From assembly GCA_005503215.1 (NCBI GenBank), contig SCNS01000004.1, positions 186,001-250,000 on the forward strand: 64,000 nt of DNA, given 5' to 3'. The DNA is from Sphingomonadaceae bacterium 3R27C6 (GTDB lineage: Bacteria; Pseudomonadota; Alphaproteobacteria; Sphingomonadales; Sphingomonadaceae). The notes under the pieces were generated by a model. It saw only the letters and a program-made list of their open reading frames with translations, was not told the DNA's origin and did not search any database. Positions 46,461 through 56,046 of the stretch are shown one piece after another (position 1 is the first letter of the stretch; each line of letters starts with the position of its first letter). The position numbers were made by a program, and so were the translations under genes.

Positions 46461-47055
46461 GCGCGATTCCCGCGCTGGTCAGCAGCGCGCGCGTTTCGAA
46501 CAACGGCAGGCCGACGACGTTCGAGTGGCTGCCCGACAGGAAACGGACAAAGGTTTCGGCGCGGCCCTGGATCGCATAGCCGCCCGCCTTGCCCATGCCC
46601 TCGCCCGATTCGACATAGCGGTCGATCTCGGCGGCGCTCAGCGCCTTGAACGCGACGACGGTATCAACGACCCGCACGCGCGCCTTTCCGTCGGTCCCGA
46701 CGACGCAAATTCCGGAGTAGACATGGTGCCGCCGGCCCGACAGCAGCCCGAGCATCCGACGCAGATCGCCTTCGTCGGCGGGCTTTTCGAGAATGCGTCG
46801 GCCAACCGCGACGGTGGTATCGCCCGCGAGCACGACCTCGTCCGGCGCGCGCTCGACGACGAGCGCCTTGCCCTTGGCGAGCCGCGCGACATAGTCACGC
46901 GGCAGCTCGGCCTTCAGCGGCGTCTCGTCGATTTCAGGCGCCGCGATGCGCGCCGGCACAAGGCCGATCCGCGCCAGCAGTTCGCGCCGGCGCGGCGAGG
47001 TCGAAGCAAGCACAAGTGCCGGCATTGGCGCGGGAGATTTCGCCGCGCTGCTCAC
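46453..47055 (-). CDS. maf: Maf-family nucleoside triphosphate pyrophosphatase
   Basis: House-cleaning nucleotide pyrophosphatase (septum formation inhibitor-related). Motifs are [28 protein letters not shown] and the GYAIQGRAE region of the family. The GTG at 47055 overlaps the infA stop (GTGA) and gives 200 residues. The ATG at 47025 would give a more typical start (MPALVLAS), 190 residues. Either is possible; I keep the coupled GTG. Confidence 0.92.
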   Translation of the reverse strand: MSSAAKSPAPMPALVLASTSPRRRELLARIGLVPARIAAPEIDETPLKAELPRDYVARLAKGKALVVERAPDEVVLAGDTTVAVGRRILEKPADEGDLRRMLGLLSGRRHHVYSGICVVGTDGKARVRVVDTVVAFKALSAAEIDRYVESGEGMGKAGGYAIQGRAETFVRFLSGSHSNVVGLPLFETRALLTSAGIALG

Positions 47056-47270
47056 TTGAAGCGATAGGTGATCCGACCCTTGGTCAGGTCATAGGGGGTG
47101 AGTTCGACGAGCACTTCGTCGCCCACCAGAACGCGGATTCGGTTCTTGCGCATCTTGCCGGCGGTGTGACCCAGAATCTCGTGGTCATTTTCCAGTTTGA
47201 CGCGAAACATCGCGTTGGGCAGCAGTTCGACCACTTGGCCGCGCATTTCCAGAAGTTCTTCTTTCGCCAT
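47052..47270 (-). CDS. infA: translation initiation factor IF-1
   Basis: A 72-residue OB-fold protein matching IF-1: [39 protein letters not shown] and [16 protein letters not shown]. It has a GAGG ribosome site and heads the infA-maf-rng-yacG run. An 83-nt gap upstream is likely to hold its promoter, which I could not resolve. Confidence 0.97.
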   Translation of the reverse strand: MAKEELLEMRGQVVELLPNAMFRVKLENDHEILGHTAGKMRKNRIRVLVGDEVLVELTPYDLTKGRITYRFK

Positions 47271-47353
47271 CAGTCCTCTATGGGCTCGAAATCAAGGATG
47301 CGGGCCCATAACGCCAATTTGTGCCAATTGAAAGCAATCTGTCACAGGCGGTT

Positions 47354-48220
47354 TCAGGACACGAGTTTAAGCCTGCGCGCGATGCGCCAGCCAATTGTTT
47401 TCGCCCACGCATAGCTAGGCCAGCGCGGCGGCATCGCGGGGTCGAGCCCCATGCGGCGCAAGGTCGCATTGGCGGCGTGCGCCTCGGATTCGCGATAGCT
47501 CCATTCGCTGCGCCAAGTGATCGACAGCGAGATCGACGGCGCATCGCCATTGGCGACGAAATGCGGCGCCATCACGGGCATCAACACCGCGTCGCCGGGG
47601 CCGAGCGGCACCTGCTGGGCGTCACCACGATAGTCGTCCTGCCACGGCAGGTTGCGGTGGCCGCCGGTGTGGTAGCGTTCATGCTCGCGGCGGTGGGCAA
47701 AGCGTTCGTCGCCCGACGGCCAGACATTCATCACCTTCGTGCCCCTTAGCTGGAGCAGGATGTTATGTTCGGGATCGAAGTGGAAGGGCGTGATCGATCC
47801 CGGCGACGAGATGAAGATGAAACCCTGCGGCGTCAGCATCGCGCCCGTGCGCGGCTCGACCACCGATTCCAGTTCGCCGAGCAGGTCCATGAGCAGCGTA
47901 CGATAGGCTTCGACATTCTCGATATTCTTGAGCACCGCCCAGCTGCCGTTGCTGTCGATAGTGCGGATCGTCTCGCCGATCGACAGGCCATTCGACGGGA
48001 TATCTTCAGGGCGGATGCCAATCGGCACATTGCCCGGATTATATTCGACCTCGCTCGCGGGCAGGCTTTCGCCGAGCTGTGCGAGCGCTTCGAGCGACAC
48101 CAGCGGATGGTCGGGCAGATGATGGTGGAGCAGCCCCGCTTCCAGCGGATAGAGCGTCGCCATCCGTTCGAGCGTTTCGGCAGGGAATACCGGACGAGTG
48201 ATCGGCTGATGCGCGGTCAT
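47354..48220 (-). CDS. JmjC/cupin-like Fe(II) oxygenase-type protein
   Basis: A 288-residue protein with a cupin fold of the JmjC/FIH type. It has H147 and D149 in PFHFDPEHN, an LLQLRGTKVMNVWP strand, and a distal histidine about residue 220 in VMAPHFVANG, making a 2-His-1-Asp metal triad. FIH-type enzymes hydroxylate protein side chains; substrate and even activity are unknown here. ATGA overlap with the GNAT-like gene upstream indicates co-translation. Such cupin genes often neighbour TonB receptors and sulfotransferase-like genes in sphingomonads. Confidence 0.75.
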   Translation of the reverse strand: MTAHQPITRPVFPAETLERMATLYPLEAGLLHHHLPDHPLVSLEALAQLGESLPASEVEYNPGNVPIGIRPEDIPSNGLSIGETIRTIDSNGSWAVLKNIENVEAYRTLLMDLLGELESVVEPRTGAMLTPQGFIFISSPGSITPFHFDPEHNILLQLRGTKVMNVWPSGDERFAHRREHERYHTGGHRNLPWQDDYRGDAQQVPLGPGDAVLMPVMAPHFVANGDAPSISLSITWRSEWSYRESEAHAANATLRRMGLDPAMPPRWPSYAWAKTIGWRIARRLKLVS

Positions 48221-49401
48221 GACGGGCTTTCTACTTCATTTTCGGGCGCCGCGGCACCCTTCCAGCGCCGCCAGAGCCGCTCGGTCTTCGTCAGCATCGC
48301 GAAGCGGAGCCGGTCGGATGCCGCCGACAAGGGAACATTGACCCACACAAGCGCGCGGCGTTCGCGCCAGACGCTGTCGATCATCGGGTGGCCGGGCGCC
48401 GCGCAGCTGTCGACCCAGTCGATTTGCGGGTCACCCAGCAGGTCGAGGTTCGCCTGTTGCAGCAGCACGCCGGGCGAGAAACGCGCATAATCCTCGTCGA
48501 ACGCGGTCTTGAACGAAAAGCCACCCGGCGGGCAAAGGAAGTTGACGAGCATCGCGAGCGGGCGGTCGTCGAGGTCGAGCGCGCGCATGTCGAGCCGGCC
48601 GGCATCGCCCGCCGCAACGAGAATCGCGCGGAACCAGGCTTGCGTGTCGCTCTGGCTCGCGAGCGCCGATTTGGCGCGCCCCTTCCAGCCGCGCGCTTCG
48701 AGGTCGAGGAAGGCGTCGACCCACGGATCGATCGCCTCGCCCGGTCGCCAGCGGCGAAATTGCACCGCGCCCTGCTCCGCCAGCCGGTTCGCCTGCCGCC
48801 GCAATTCCTTGCGCTTCTTTGCGCGCACCGCGGCGTCCCAATAACCCTCGGGCGACAGATCGCTTTCGAGCAGCGCGCGTTCCTCGCGGTGCACCACCTC
48901 GGCCTCGCCGCCGCGCATCCGCGCGACATCGACCAGCGCGCGATGCAGCGGGCCGTCCTCCGTCAACCGCGGCACATGCACGAGCGTGCGCGCCCACGGC
49001 GCCGCGTCGCACCATCCGAGCAGGATCGACCAGAACAAATTTTCGAAACCCGCGCGCACCAACGGAGCGCCGAGGAAATGATTGGGGTGCGCCCAACCCG
49101 TGACATGGCGCAGCGGCACGCGGCCATAATGCGACGCGGAGGCGAGCGGCATGATGCCGATCACCGGCCCGTCGCCGCCGTCGCGAACGAGCACCAGCCG
49201 CGCTTGGCGGTCGGGATCGAGCAGATGGAGCGCCGATTGCAGGCACCAGCGTTCGGCAAAGGGGTTGGGCTCGCTTGCCTCGTCGGCCAGTCGGTCCCAC
49301 TGCGCGGCAAGGTCGGGTGACAGCGCCAGCGGATCGACAACACGCACGGTGAGCGGCGCTGCTTCGGTGGCGCTCGTCGGAAAGGCAGGATGGACCGTCA
49401 T
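48217..49401 (-). CDS. GNAT-fold acetyltransferase (CelD/BcsL-like)
   Basis: A 394-residue protein of the Acetyltransf_6 (CelD/BcsL) type with two GNAT-like halves. Visible are FAERWCLQSALHLLD, AVRAKKRKELRRQANRLAEQG in the linker helix, and FSFKTAFDEDYARFSPGVLLQQANL, the characteristic C-terminal signature that precedes the acyl-CoA site. The family acts on extracellular polysaccharide. I chose the ATG at 49401; a TTG at 49443 is open but has no ribosome site. Its place next to the XrtA exopolysaccharide locus suggests a role in modifying that polymer. Confidence 0.75.
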   Translation of the reverse strand: MTVHPAFPTSATEAAPLTVRVVDPLALSPDLAAQWDRLADEASEPNPFAERWCLQSALHLLDPDRQARLVLVRDGGDGPVIGIMPLASASHYGRVPLRHVTGWAHPNHFLGAPLVRAGFENLFWSILLGWCDAAPWARTLVHVPRLTEDGPLHRALVDVARMRGGEAEVVHREERALLESDLSPEGYWDAAVRAKKRKELRRQANRLAEQGAVQFRRWRPGEAIDPWVDAFLDLEARGWKGRAKSALASQSDTQAWFRAILVAAGDAGRLDMRALDLDDRPLAMLVNFLCPPGGFSFKTAFDEDYARFSPGVLLQQANLDLLGDPQIDWVDSCAAPGHPMIDSVWRERRALVWVNVPLSAASDRLRFAMLTKTERLWRRWKGAAAPENEVESPS

Positions 49402-49453
49402 CGGCAGCGAGCCTAGCAGCCAAGCGTTAAGGATGGGTGGCAAATCAACTAAG

Positions 49454-49475
49454 CCCCTCCCGCAGGCGGGAGGGG
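49454..49475. repeat. GC-rich palindromic hairpin between two operon segments
   Basis: CCCCTCCC (49454-49461) pairs with GGGAGGGG (49468-49475) around GCAGGC; the full palindrome can extend by two more pairs into the loop. It lies in the 83-nt gap between the amidotransferase and GNAT genes. There is no T-tract, so it is more likely a dispersed short palindrome or transcript-stabilising hairpin than a true terminator. Similar sequences are, to my recollection, scattered through sphingomonad genomes. Confidence 0.4.
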
Positions 49476-49484
49476 AGAATAGGC

Positions 49485-51380
49485 CTATATCCCGAAAAGC
49501 TTGGCCAGCGACTTTTCCAGCATGAAGAATTGCCAGATCAACCGGCCATGGTCACGTCGCCCCGACTGGTGCGCGGCGACGATGCGTTCGATTTCAGCCA
49601 TGTCGAACCAGCCCGAACGCGCGAGCGTCGACGAGGTCGCCAGCCCCTTCGCGGCCTCGACGAGCGGGCCGCGAAACCAGTGCGATACCGGCGTCACGAA
49701 CCCCATCTTGGGCCGATAGAGGATGTCGTGCGGCAGATAGCGTTCCATCGCCTTCTTCATGATCGCCTTGCCCGTCCCGCGCTTGACGCGCATCGACGCC
49801 GGCAGGCTCGCGGCGAATTCGACCAACCGGTAATCGAGCAAGGGTTCGCGCGCCTCGAGGCTGACCGCCATGCTCATCCTGTCGGTCTTGGTCAGGATAT
49901 CGCCCGGCAGCCATATCTGGAGATCGGCATATTGCGCGCGGTCGAGCGGTTCACGTGCAGGCGCCTCGGCCATCGCCTTCCAATAACGTGTCTCGGCGAC
50001 ATGATCGCCGAGCGCATGATGCGCGGCGTCGCTGAACAGCCGCGAACGCTGCGCCTGCCCCGTCACGCCGACGGCTTCGGCATAGCCCTCCGCGCCGCTT
50101 TTCGACAGGCTAGCGAGCGTCGCGCGCGCGCGCAGCGGGCGCGGCGCCCAGTCCATCTGCGGCCAGACATGCGACAATGGTCCAAGCACGCCGCGGCGCA
50201 GGAAGCCGGGGATCAGCCCGCGCAGCTTTTCCTCCTGATGCTGGAACACGAGGCGGCGGTAGCCGGCGAAGGCCTCGTCGGCGCCATCGCCCGACAAGGC
50301 GACCGTCACCTCCTCGCGCGCGAGTTCGCACACGCGGTAGGTCGGCAGTGCGCTCGCGTCGGCAAAGGGTTCGTCGAACTGATCCGCAATCTTGTCGACG
50401 AGCGTGAAGTCCCCCGACGACACGGTGCGCGTGCGGTGATCGGTCGCGAAACGCTCGGCGATTTGCTGCGCATATTGCGTCTCGTCGAGCGCCGCCTGAT
50501 CGAAACCGATCGTGCAGGTCTTGACCGCCTTTGCGCTCGCCTCGGCCATCAGCGCGACGACCGCGCTGCTGTCGACCCCGCCCGACAGGAAGGCGCCGAG
50601 CGGAACGTCGGACACCATTCGGTCGGTGACGGCGGCGCGCATCAGGTGAACCAGATGCTCGGCTGCCTCGCCCTCGCTGGCGCGGATGCGCTTCGAGAAA
50701 TCGGGCGCCCACCAGCGCGTCGGCGCAGGCACGGGCTTGCCGCGTTCGAGCATCAGATAATGGCCGGCGGGCAGCTTCTCGACGCCCGCGACGATGCAAT
50801 TGTCGTCAGGGACATAACCGAAGGCGAGGAAATCCTCGATCGCGGTCAGATTGGCTTCCTGCCGCAGCAACGGATTGCGCAGCAGCCCTTTCAGTTCCGA
50901 CGCGAACGCGACCGATCCGTCCGACAGGCGCACATGATGGAGCGGCTTCACCCCCAACCGGTCGCGCGCAAGGAACAGGCACCCGCGCTGATGATCGTGG
51001 ATCGCAAAGGCGAACATGCCGTTGAGCCTGGGCAGGCAATCGGGCCCCCATTGGCGCCACGCGGCGATGATGACTTCGGTATCGCCGCTGGTGCGGAAGC
51101 GGTGGCCGCGATCCTCGAGCTCAGCGCGCAGCTCGCGGAAATTATAGATTTCGCCATTATAGGTGAGCGTGACGATCTCGTCGTCGCTCGCCATCGGCTG
51201 CGGGCTGCCCTCGATATCGATGATCGAGAGGCGGAGATGGCCGAGCCCGACCCCGGGGGCGGTCCATTCGCCCGATCCGTCGGGGCCGCGATGCTGCATC
51301 GGCTGGAGCATCGCGCGCAGGCGCGCCGGGTCGACCGGTTTCGCCGTTTCCAGATGATAGATGCCGGCGATCCCACACAT
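49485..51380 (-). CDS. XrtA/PEP-CTERM system amidotransferase (asparagine synthetase-like)
   Basis: A 631-residue glutamine-hydrolysing enzyme. The N-terminal class II glutaminase has its nucleophile Cys2 in MCGIAGIYH and RGPDG; the C-terminal synthetase has the ATP pyrophosphatase loop FLSGGVDSSAVVA (about 262-274). In exosortase A loci this family (TIGR03108 type) is regularly present and thought to amidate a sugar acid of the exopolysaccharide. It follows the exosortase gene by 13 nt. An ordinary AsnB role is the alternative but less likely in this neighbourhood. Confidence 0.9.
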   Translation of the reverse strand: MCGIAGIYHLETAKPVDPARLRAMLQPMQHRGPDGSGEWTAPGVGLGHLRLSIIDIEGSPQPMASDDEIVTLTYNGEIYNFRELRAELEDRGHRFRTSGDTEVIIAAWRQWGPDCLPRLNGMFAFAIHDHQRGCLFLARDRLGVKPLHHVRLSDGSVAFASELKGLLRNPLLRQEANLTAIEDFLAFGYVPDDNCIVAGVEKLPAGHYLMLERGKPVPAPTRWWAPDFSKRIRASEGEAAEHLVHLMRAAVTDRMVSDVPLGAFLSGGVDSSAVVALMAEASAKAVKTCTIGFDQAALDETQYAQQIAERFATDHRTRTVSSGDFTLVDKIADQFDEPFADASALPTYRVCELAREEVTVALSGDGADEAFAGYRRLVFQHQEEKLRGLIPGFLRRGVLGPLSHVWPQMDWAPRPLRARATLASLSKSGAEGYAEAVGVTGQAQRSRLFSDAAHHALGDHVAETRYWKAMAEAPAREPLDRAQYADLQIWLPGDILTKTDRMSMAVSLEAREPLLDYRLVEFAASLPASMRVKRGTGKAIMKKAMERYLPHDILYRPKMGFVTPVSHWFRGPLVEAAKGLATSSTLARSGWFDMAEIERIVAAHQSGRRDHGRLIWQFFMLEKSLAKLFGI

Positions 51381-51393
51381 ATAGGAACCGCCC

Positions 51394-52872
51394 TTAACGC
51401 GTTTTCAGCGCGCGGTCAGCCATCGCGTTGACTCCGCCCGACGCGGAAAGGAAATCCTTTATCGCATTGCGGCCGCCGCGCCGCTCCTCGCTCGATATGA
51501 TCAGCGACAATGCGCGCGGGTCGCCACCGAGCAGCCGCGCCTTGAGGCCCGCAAGTTTTGCCGCGCGCGCGCTGCCGGTCACCTTGCCATCGACGACATA
51601 CCAGGTCGCCGCATCGCGCAGCACCGGGCCGGGGTGCAGCAGCCGCTCGGTCTTCGCGCCCTCGACCGCTGGCAGCGCGGCGCTCCACTTCCACCTGCTG
51701 TCGGGGTCGATCGCGCCTTGCCCGAACGCGACGACCTCGCGCCCCTCCGCCTGGTGCTCGTACCCGCCAATCGCGACGGTCACCACCTGCCCCCTGTCGT
51801 TCGCGAACTGGCGCAGCAGCCGCCGATCGGCGCCATCGAAGCGCGGCCGCCATTCCATGGTTTCGACGCGCGCCTCGCCCCAGCCCGGCGGTGCTTCGAC
51901 CGTCATCGTATCGGGCAAGGATGCGCTGCGTCCGCCGACCAGCGTCCCCCAACCGGCAAAGAGCAACGGCACCGCGAGTGCGACCGGCAACACCGCTTTC
52001 GCCGGCCCGGCAAAACGCGGCACGCCGCCCAGCTCGCGCACATCGACCGCGGCATCGTTCGCCGGCCGGTCGAACCAGCGGCGCGCGACGAGCATGACGA
52101 GCAGGATCACGGCGCCGAAGAAGAACCAGCCATAGAAGACATGGTCGATCCCGCCCGCTACCTCGATCCCCCAGATTTCCGCCGCGACCATCGTGCCATA
52201 GGCACGCAGCGCGTTGGCAAGGATCGTCGTTGCCAGCGCAGCGAGGACAAAGACGATCCGCCGCGTCCAGCTGCGGAAGCAGAGGTGCGCCGCAAACACC
52301 GCAAAAGCGAGCATCGCGATCAGGAAATTGACCCCCGAACAGGCTTCGGCAACCTCGAAGAAGCCCGCAGGGGTCGTGATGAAGACGCCCTCCATCTCGG
52401 CCCGGATACCCGACAAGTGGAGCAGGACCATGCTGATATGCGCGGTGAGCGTCTGGAGCAGCGGCACCAATTCTTCACCGAACGGCACCAGCAGCAAGGC
52501 ATAGCCAAGCGGGAAGAGCAAAGCGCGCACGAGCTTTTCGCCGAGCGTCACCGCGACCGCGCCCTGCAGCATGAGAATGAGACCCAGCTGACGGAACAGG
52601 CCGACGCCCGCGGCCTCGCCGACCAGCCACACCAGCCCCGCGCCCGCCATCCACAGGAGTGCGGGCCACCAATAGACCGGCGTCAGCGGCCGCAGGAGCG
52701 CCACGCGCTGCGACACCAGCCACCCGATCATCGGGACGATCAGCAGGCAATGGGTAAAGGTCGAACTGTTCCACCAGATACCCGCCACGTCGGCGGCCTC
52801 ACGCCAGAAGATCGCGAAGATCGCTGCCGACAAGCAGGCGAGAGCAGCAAGATGGCGTTGCCAGCGCGTCAT
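51394..52872 (-). CDS. xrtA: exosortase A with C-terminal EpsI domain
   Basis: A 492-residue membrane protein. The N-terminal part (about 1-270) has eight or nine membrane segments and the exosortase catalytic residues Cys178 in VAEACSGVN, Arg223 in NALRAYGTM and His244 in GIDHVFYGW. The C-terminal part (about 290-490) is a soluble EpsI-like domain that follows a further hydrophobic segment. Exosortases cleave the PEP-CTERM signal of exported proteins, much as sortases do. The start at 52872 overlaps the glycosyltransferase stop by 4 nt (ATGA). No PEP-CTERM protein is encoded in this window. Confidence 0.93.
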   Translation of the reverse strand: MTRWQRHLAALACLSAAIFAIFWREAADVAGIWWNSSTFTHCLLIVPMIGWLVSQRVALLRPLTPVYWWPALLWMAGAGLVWLVGEAAGVGLFRQLGLILMLQGAVAVTLGEKLVRALLFPLGYALLLVPFGEELVPLLQTLTAHISMVLLHLSGIRAEMEGVFITTPAGFFEVAEACSGVNFLIAMLAFAVFAAHLCFRSWTRRIVFVLAALATTILANALRAYGTMVAAEIWGIEVAGGIDHVFYGWFFFGAVILLVMLVARRWFDRPANDAAVDVRELGGVPRFAGPAKAVLPVALAVPLLFAGWGTLVGGRSASLPDTMTVEAPPGWGEARVETMEWRPRFDGADRRLLRQFANDRGQVVTVAIGGYEHQAEGREVVAFGQGAIDPDSRWKWSAALPAVEGAKTERLLHPGPVLRDAATWYVVDGKVTGSARAAKLAGLKARLLGGDPRALSLIISSEERRGGRNAIKDFLSASGGVNAMADRALKTR

Positions 52873-54074
52873 GCGGGCAGTCCCAGCAACTCGCCGAGCG
52901 GCGCGAGGCGGGCCTCCCAGCCATAGCGCGCAATCATCCGCGCGCGCGCCGCCTGCCCCATCTTCGCGGCCACCGCGCGATCGTCGAAGAGGGCACACAT
53001 GGCGTCGGCGATGCCCGCGGCGTCATCGGCAACGAGCAGATGCTCACCCGGAACCGCGTCGATCCCCGTCGCGGCCGCGGCGCTCGCGACCACCGGCCGC
53101 GCCATCGCCATCGCCTCGAGCAATTTGTTCTGCACCCCGCGCGCGAGCAGCAACGGCGCGACCACGGCATCGGCGGCGGCGAGCCACGGCCGCACATCGG
53201 GAACCTCGCCGGTCACCGTCACGCCGGGCAATTTTGTGAGCGCGCGCACCTCGTCGGTCGGCGCGCGACCGACGATCGCAAAGCGTGCCTGGATGTAGCG
53301 CTCGTGGATCAGCGGCAGGATGTCAGCCGCGAACCAGCGCACCGCATCGACATTGGGGCGATAATCCATCTGGCCGGTGAAGACCGCCAGCGGCCCCTCG
53401 CCCACCCCGGCCGCATCGAGTGGGATCGTCGGGTCGAACCGGTCGGTGTCGATGCCATTCTCGACCGCCCGAACCTTGTCCGCGCCGAGTTCGCTCTGCT
53501 TGCGAAACAAGGCCGCCTCGGCCTCGCTCACGAACAGGCTGGCGTCGACGCGGCGCGCCACTCCCGCCTCATACGCGCCCAGAACACGGGCCTCGCGCGC
53601 ATGAACCCAGTTCAGCGGCTGGCGCTTGTCCTGTTCGGCGTAAGTGGCGAATTTGGCGGAATCGACGTCGACGAAATCCATCAGCACCGGGCCATCGAAA
53701 CCCGTCGGAATATATTGCGCCATCTGGCCCGAGAAGGCGACGATATGGGTGATACCGCCCCGCCCGACGAGGTTGTCGACTTGGCGGGACAGCACGGCGT
53801 TGCGGAACAAACGGTTCGATACGGGCTCGCCGCACAGCACGGCCTGCGCCAGTGCGACAGGGCGCGAAGCTTTGCGCACTTCGATCGTCAGGCTCTTGCA
53901 AAGCGGCGCCATCTTTGCGCGGGCAGTCTCGGCGTCCTCTGCATTGTCGGCAAGTGCCGCAACGTGCACCGGCGCGAGCTTTGCCAGCGCCTCGAACATG
54001 TGCCAGCTGCGGATCCGGTCGCCGCGGTCGGGAGGCCAGGGCGCGCGGTGAACGAGGAACAGGATTTCGGGCAT
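52869..54074 (-). CDS. XrtA-associated glycosyltransferase (TIGR03087 type)
   Basis: A 401-residue GT4-like enzyme. It begins PEILFLVHRAPWPPDRGDRIRSW, which is the signature of the exosortase-associated family, and has the C-terminal donor site LLLARGVQNKLLEAMAMARPVVAS. The start at 54074 places the family N terminus at the beginning; upstream open codons lie within the FemAB-like gene. It probably adds a sugar during exopolysaccharide repeat assembly on the cytoplasmic face of the membrane. Confidence 0.9.
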   Translation of the reverse strand: MPEILFLVHRAPWPPDRGDRIRSWHMFEALAKLAPVHVAALADNAEDAETARAKMAPLCKSLTIEVRKASRPVALAQAVLCGEPVSNRLFRNAVLSRQVDNLVGRGGITHIVAFSGQMAQYIPTGFDGPVLMDFVDVDSAKFATYAEQDKRQPLNWVHAREARVLGAYEAGVARRVDASLFVSEAEAALFRKQSELGADKVRAVENGIDTDRFDPTIPLDAAGVGEGPLAVFTGQMDYRPNVDAVRWFAADILPLIHERYIQARFAIVGRAPTDEVRALTKLPGVTVTGEVPDVRPWLAAADAVVAPLLLARGVQNKLLEAMAMARPVVASAAAATGIDAVPGEHLLVADDAAGIADAMCALFDDRAVAAKMGQAARARMIARYGWEARLAPLGELLGLPA

Positions 54075-54085
54075 TCGCCGAGCCC

Positions 54086-55144
54086 CTAACCCAGCCCACG
54101 CGCGATCAGCGGGCCGATGCGGTTCGCCGCCCACAAAGGCAGCTTCTTCCAAAGATCGACCTGAAGCCGGTATTTGGCGCTGTTCGGATTGGTATCGCGC
54201 GGCGTCTCGCCCGGCGCCAGCCAGCGCGCATAGGCGAGCGGCTGCGGCTCGAAACCCCAATTCTTCTTGTAGGCAAAAGGACCGGTGCCGATCTTCGAGC
54301 GGCCGAAGTCGAAGCGGGTGCAGCCGCGTTCGCGGGCGTGGCGCATGAGGGCGAAGTACATGAGCTCGTTGGCGCGGAGGCGGCGGGCGTCGGCGGTGCC
54401 GCCGCCCCAATAGGGCATGACGGTGCCGCGCCAGTATAGGCTGAGGACGCTGGCGACAACTTCTCGATCGTTGCGCACATTGAGGATGTCGGCGTCGTCG
54501 CCGAAGGCATCAATTACACATGAAAATAATGCTTTAGGAAAAACAGGAGTGCCGAGGTTGCGGACGCTCGTCGCGTAGATGCGATAATGGTCGCGGCGAT
54601 CCTGTTCGGAGCGGCCGGTGGTGACGGTGAGACCACTTTCGAGCACCTTGCGGACCTCGGCGCGCTGTTTGCGCGGAATGGCGAGCAGCTCGGCGTCGTC
54701 GTCGGCGGCGAGGCCGCGGGCGAAGCCGGCATAGGTGCCTTCGTCGACCTGCCAGCCTTCGGGTAGAGGGCCGCCGCGCAGTTCGACCGACGGGATGCCG
54801 AGCGATCGCGCCATGTCGGCCGCGCCTTGCGCGAGCGTTGCCGCCACGGCTTGATTGTCGGCGAGTATGCCGCCGCCCACCGCGAAGCCGCTGCCGACGA
54901 GCGCCTGACCGAACAGGGGCGAGCGGATGTGGTGGAGCGGAAGGAGGCCGGTTAGCGCGCCGCCCGCATCGCGCGCGGTGACGAGGTGGCAGCGATGGCC
55001 GGTCGCTTTGGCGATCGCCTCGCACCACGCGCGGGTGTGGAAGGGCGTCGCGTCGGGGTGCGCGGCGACATAGGCGTCCCACGCCGCCGTGTCGGACAGC
55101 GGGGCAGCGGTGAAGCTGTGGTCGAGCGACACGCGCGCATTCAC
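54086..55144 (-). CDS. FemAB-like protein, PEP-CTERM/XrtA-associated
   Basis: A 352-residue protein of the FemAB-related TIGR03019 type with two GNAT-like halves, the second containing YFALMRHARERGCTRFDFGRS and IGTGPFAYKKNWGFEPQPL, the family's C-terminal signature. FemAB enzymes transfer amino acids in Gram-positive walls. The role in exosortase loci is unknown but may be acyl or aminoacyl modification of the polymer. Start is a GTG at 55144 in a GTGA overlap with the deacetylase gene. Part of the region 54300-54600 has longer AT runs than its neighbours. Confidence 0.88.
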   Translation of the reverse strand: MNARVSLDHSFTAAPLSDTAAWDAYVAAHPDATPFHTRAWCEAIAKATGHRCHLVTARDAGGALTGLLPLHHIRSPLFGQALVGSGFAVGGGILADNQAVAATLAQGAADMARSLGIPSVELRGGPLPEGWQVDEGTYAGFARGLAADDDAELLAIPRKQRAEVRKVLESGLTVTTGRSEQDRRDHYRIYATSVRNLGTPVFPKALFSCVIDAFGDDADILNVRNDREVVASVLSLYWRGTVMPYWGGGTADARRLRANELMYFALMRHARERGCTRFDFGRSKIGTGPFAYKKNWGFEPQPLAYARWLAPGETPRDTNPNSAKYRLQVDLWKKLPLWAANRIGPLIARGLG

Positions 55145-56001
55145 GCCGCGGCGCGCCAGGGCAAAGCGCGCTGCTGCTGCGCGGGGAGCAAGGCGTCGGC
55201 GCGCGTCCATTCGAAATCGGCGAGCAGTTTCCTGAGCTTGCCAGCCATGGCCGACAAGCCGCTGTAATGGCGGATCTTCGACCGGATCGGCGCTTCGGCG
55301 ACGCGCGGCTGGCCGGGATCGATTTCCCATGGGTGGAAATAGAGGATCGCCGGATGCCCCTCTGCGTTCATTCGCGCGATCGCCCAGCGCGTGAAGCCAT
55401 AGGGCAGTATTCGCATGAAGCCGCCGCCGCCCGCGGCCAATGTCCGCCCGGCAAGGCGCGCGGTCGTGACCGGCCATTCGACGAGATCGCTGTCGGCCAG
55501 CGGGCGCCAGGCATGGCGCGGGCTTTGCGGCCAGCCATAATGATCGTGGACGACCGGCGCGACGCTGGACGAATAGGCATAGCCCTGTTCGGCGAGCACC
55601 GCGTGCGCCCATGGCGTGCGCGTATCGACCGAGAAGCTCGGCGCGCGATAGCCGCGCACCGCGACCCCGCCGAGGTTTTCGAGGATCGCCTGCGTCCGCT
55701 TCAGGTCCGCCGCGAATTCGTCGGCGGTCATGTGGAACACGCGCTTGTGGTCATAGCCGTGGCTCGCCAGTTCGTGCCCCGCCGCGACGATGCGCTTGAT
55801 CAGCGCGGGATAGCGTTCAGCCACCCAGCCCAAGGTGAAAAAGGTGCCCTTGGCGCCCGCATCGGCAAAAATTTGCAGCACCGCGTCGCAATTCGCCTCG
55901 ACGCGGCATTCGAGCGTCGGCCAGTCGGCACGGTCGATCGTGCGCTCAAAGGCGCCGACCTGGAACCAGTCCTCGACATCGACCGACAGGCCGTTCTGCA
56001 T
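55141..56001 (-). CDS. XrtA-associated polysaccharide deacetylase
   Basis: A 286-residue CE4 (NodB-type) deacetylase. Visible are NGLSVDVEDWFQV, the TFFTLGWVAERYP strand, and the metal-binding GHELASHGYDH motif (about 93-103). The RGYRAPSFSVDTR catalytic segment and the DUF3473-type C terminus (YFHPWEIDPGQP) also fit. It probably removes acetyl groups from the exopolysaccharide. The 45-nt gap to the upstream ATPase gene has no obvious terminator. Confidence 0.92.
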   Translation of the reverse strand: MQNGLSVDVEDWFQVGAFERTIDRADWPTLECRVEANCDAVLQIFADAGAKGTFFTLGWVAERYPALIKRIVAAGHELASHGYDHKRVFHMTADEFAADLKRTQAILENLGGVAVRGYRAPSFSVDTRTPWAHAVLAEQGYAYSSSVAPVVHDHYGWPQSPRHAWRPLADSDLVEWPVTTARLAGRTLAAGGGGFMRILPYGFTRWAIARMNAEGHPAILYFHPWEIDPGQPRVAEAPIRSKIRHYSGLSAMAGKLRKLLADFEWTRADALLPAQQQRALPWRAAA

Positions 56002-56046
56002 TTTTCCTCACCTTCATCAGCGGGATAGCCGATTTTGGCCCGGTTG

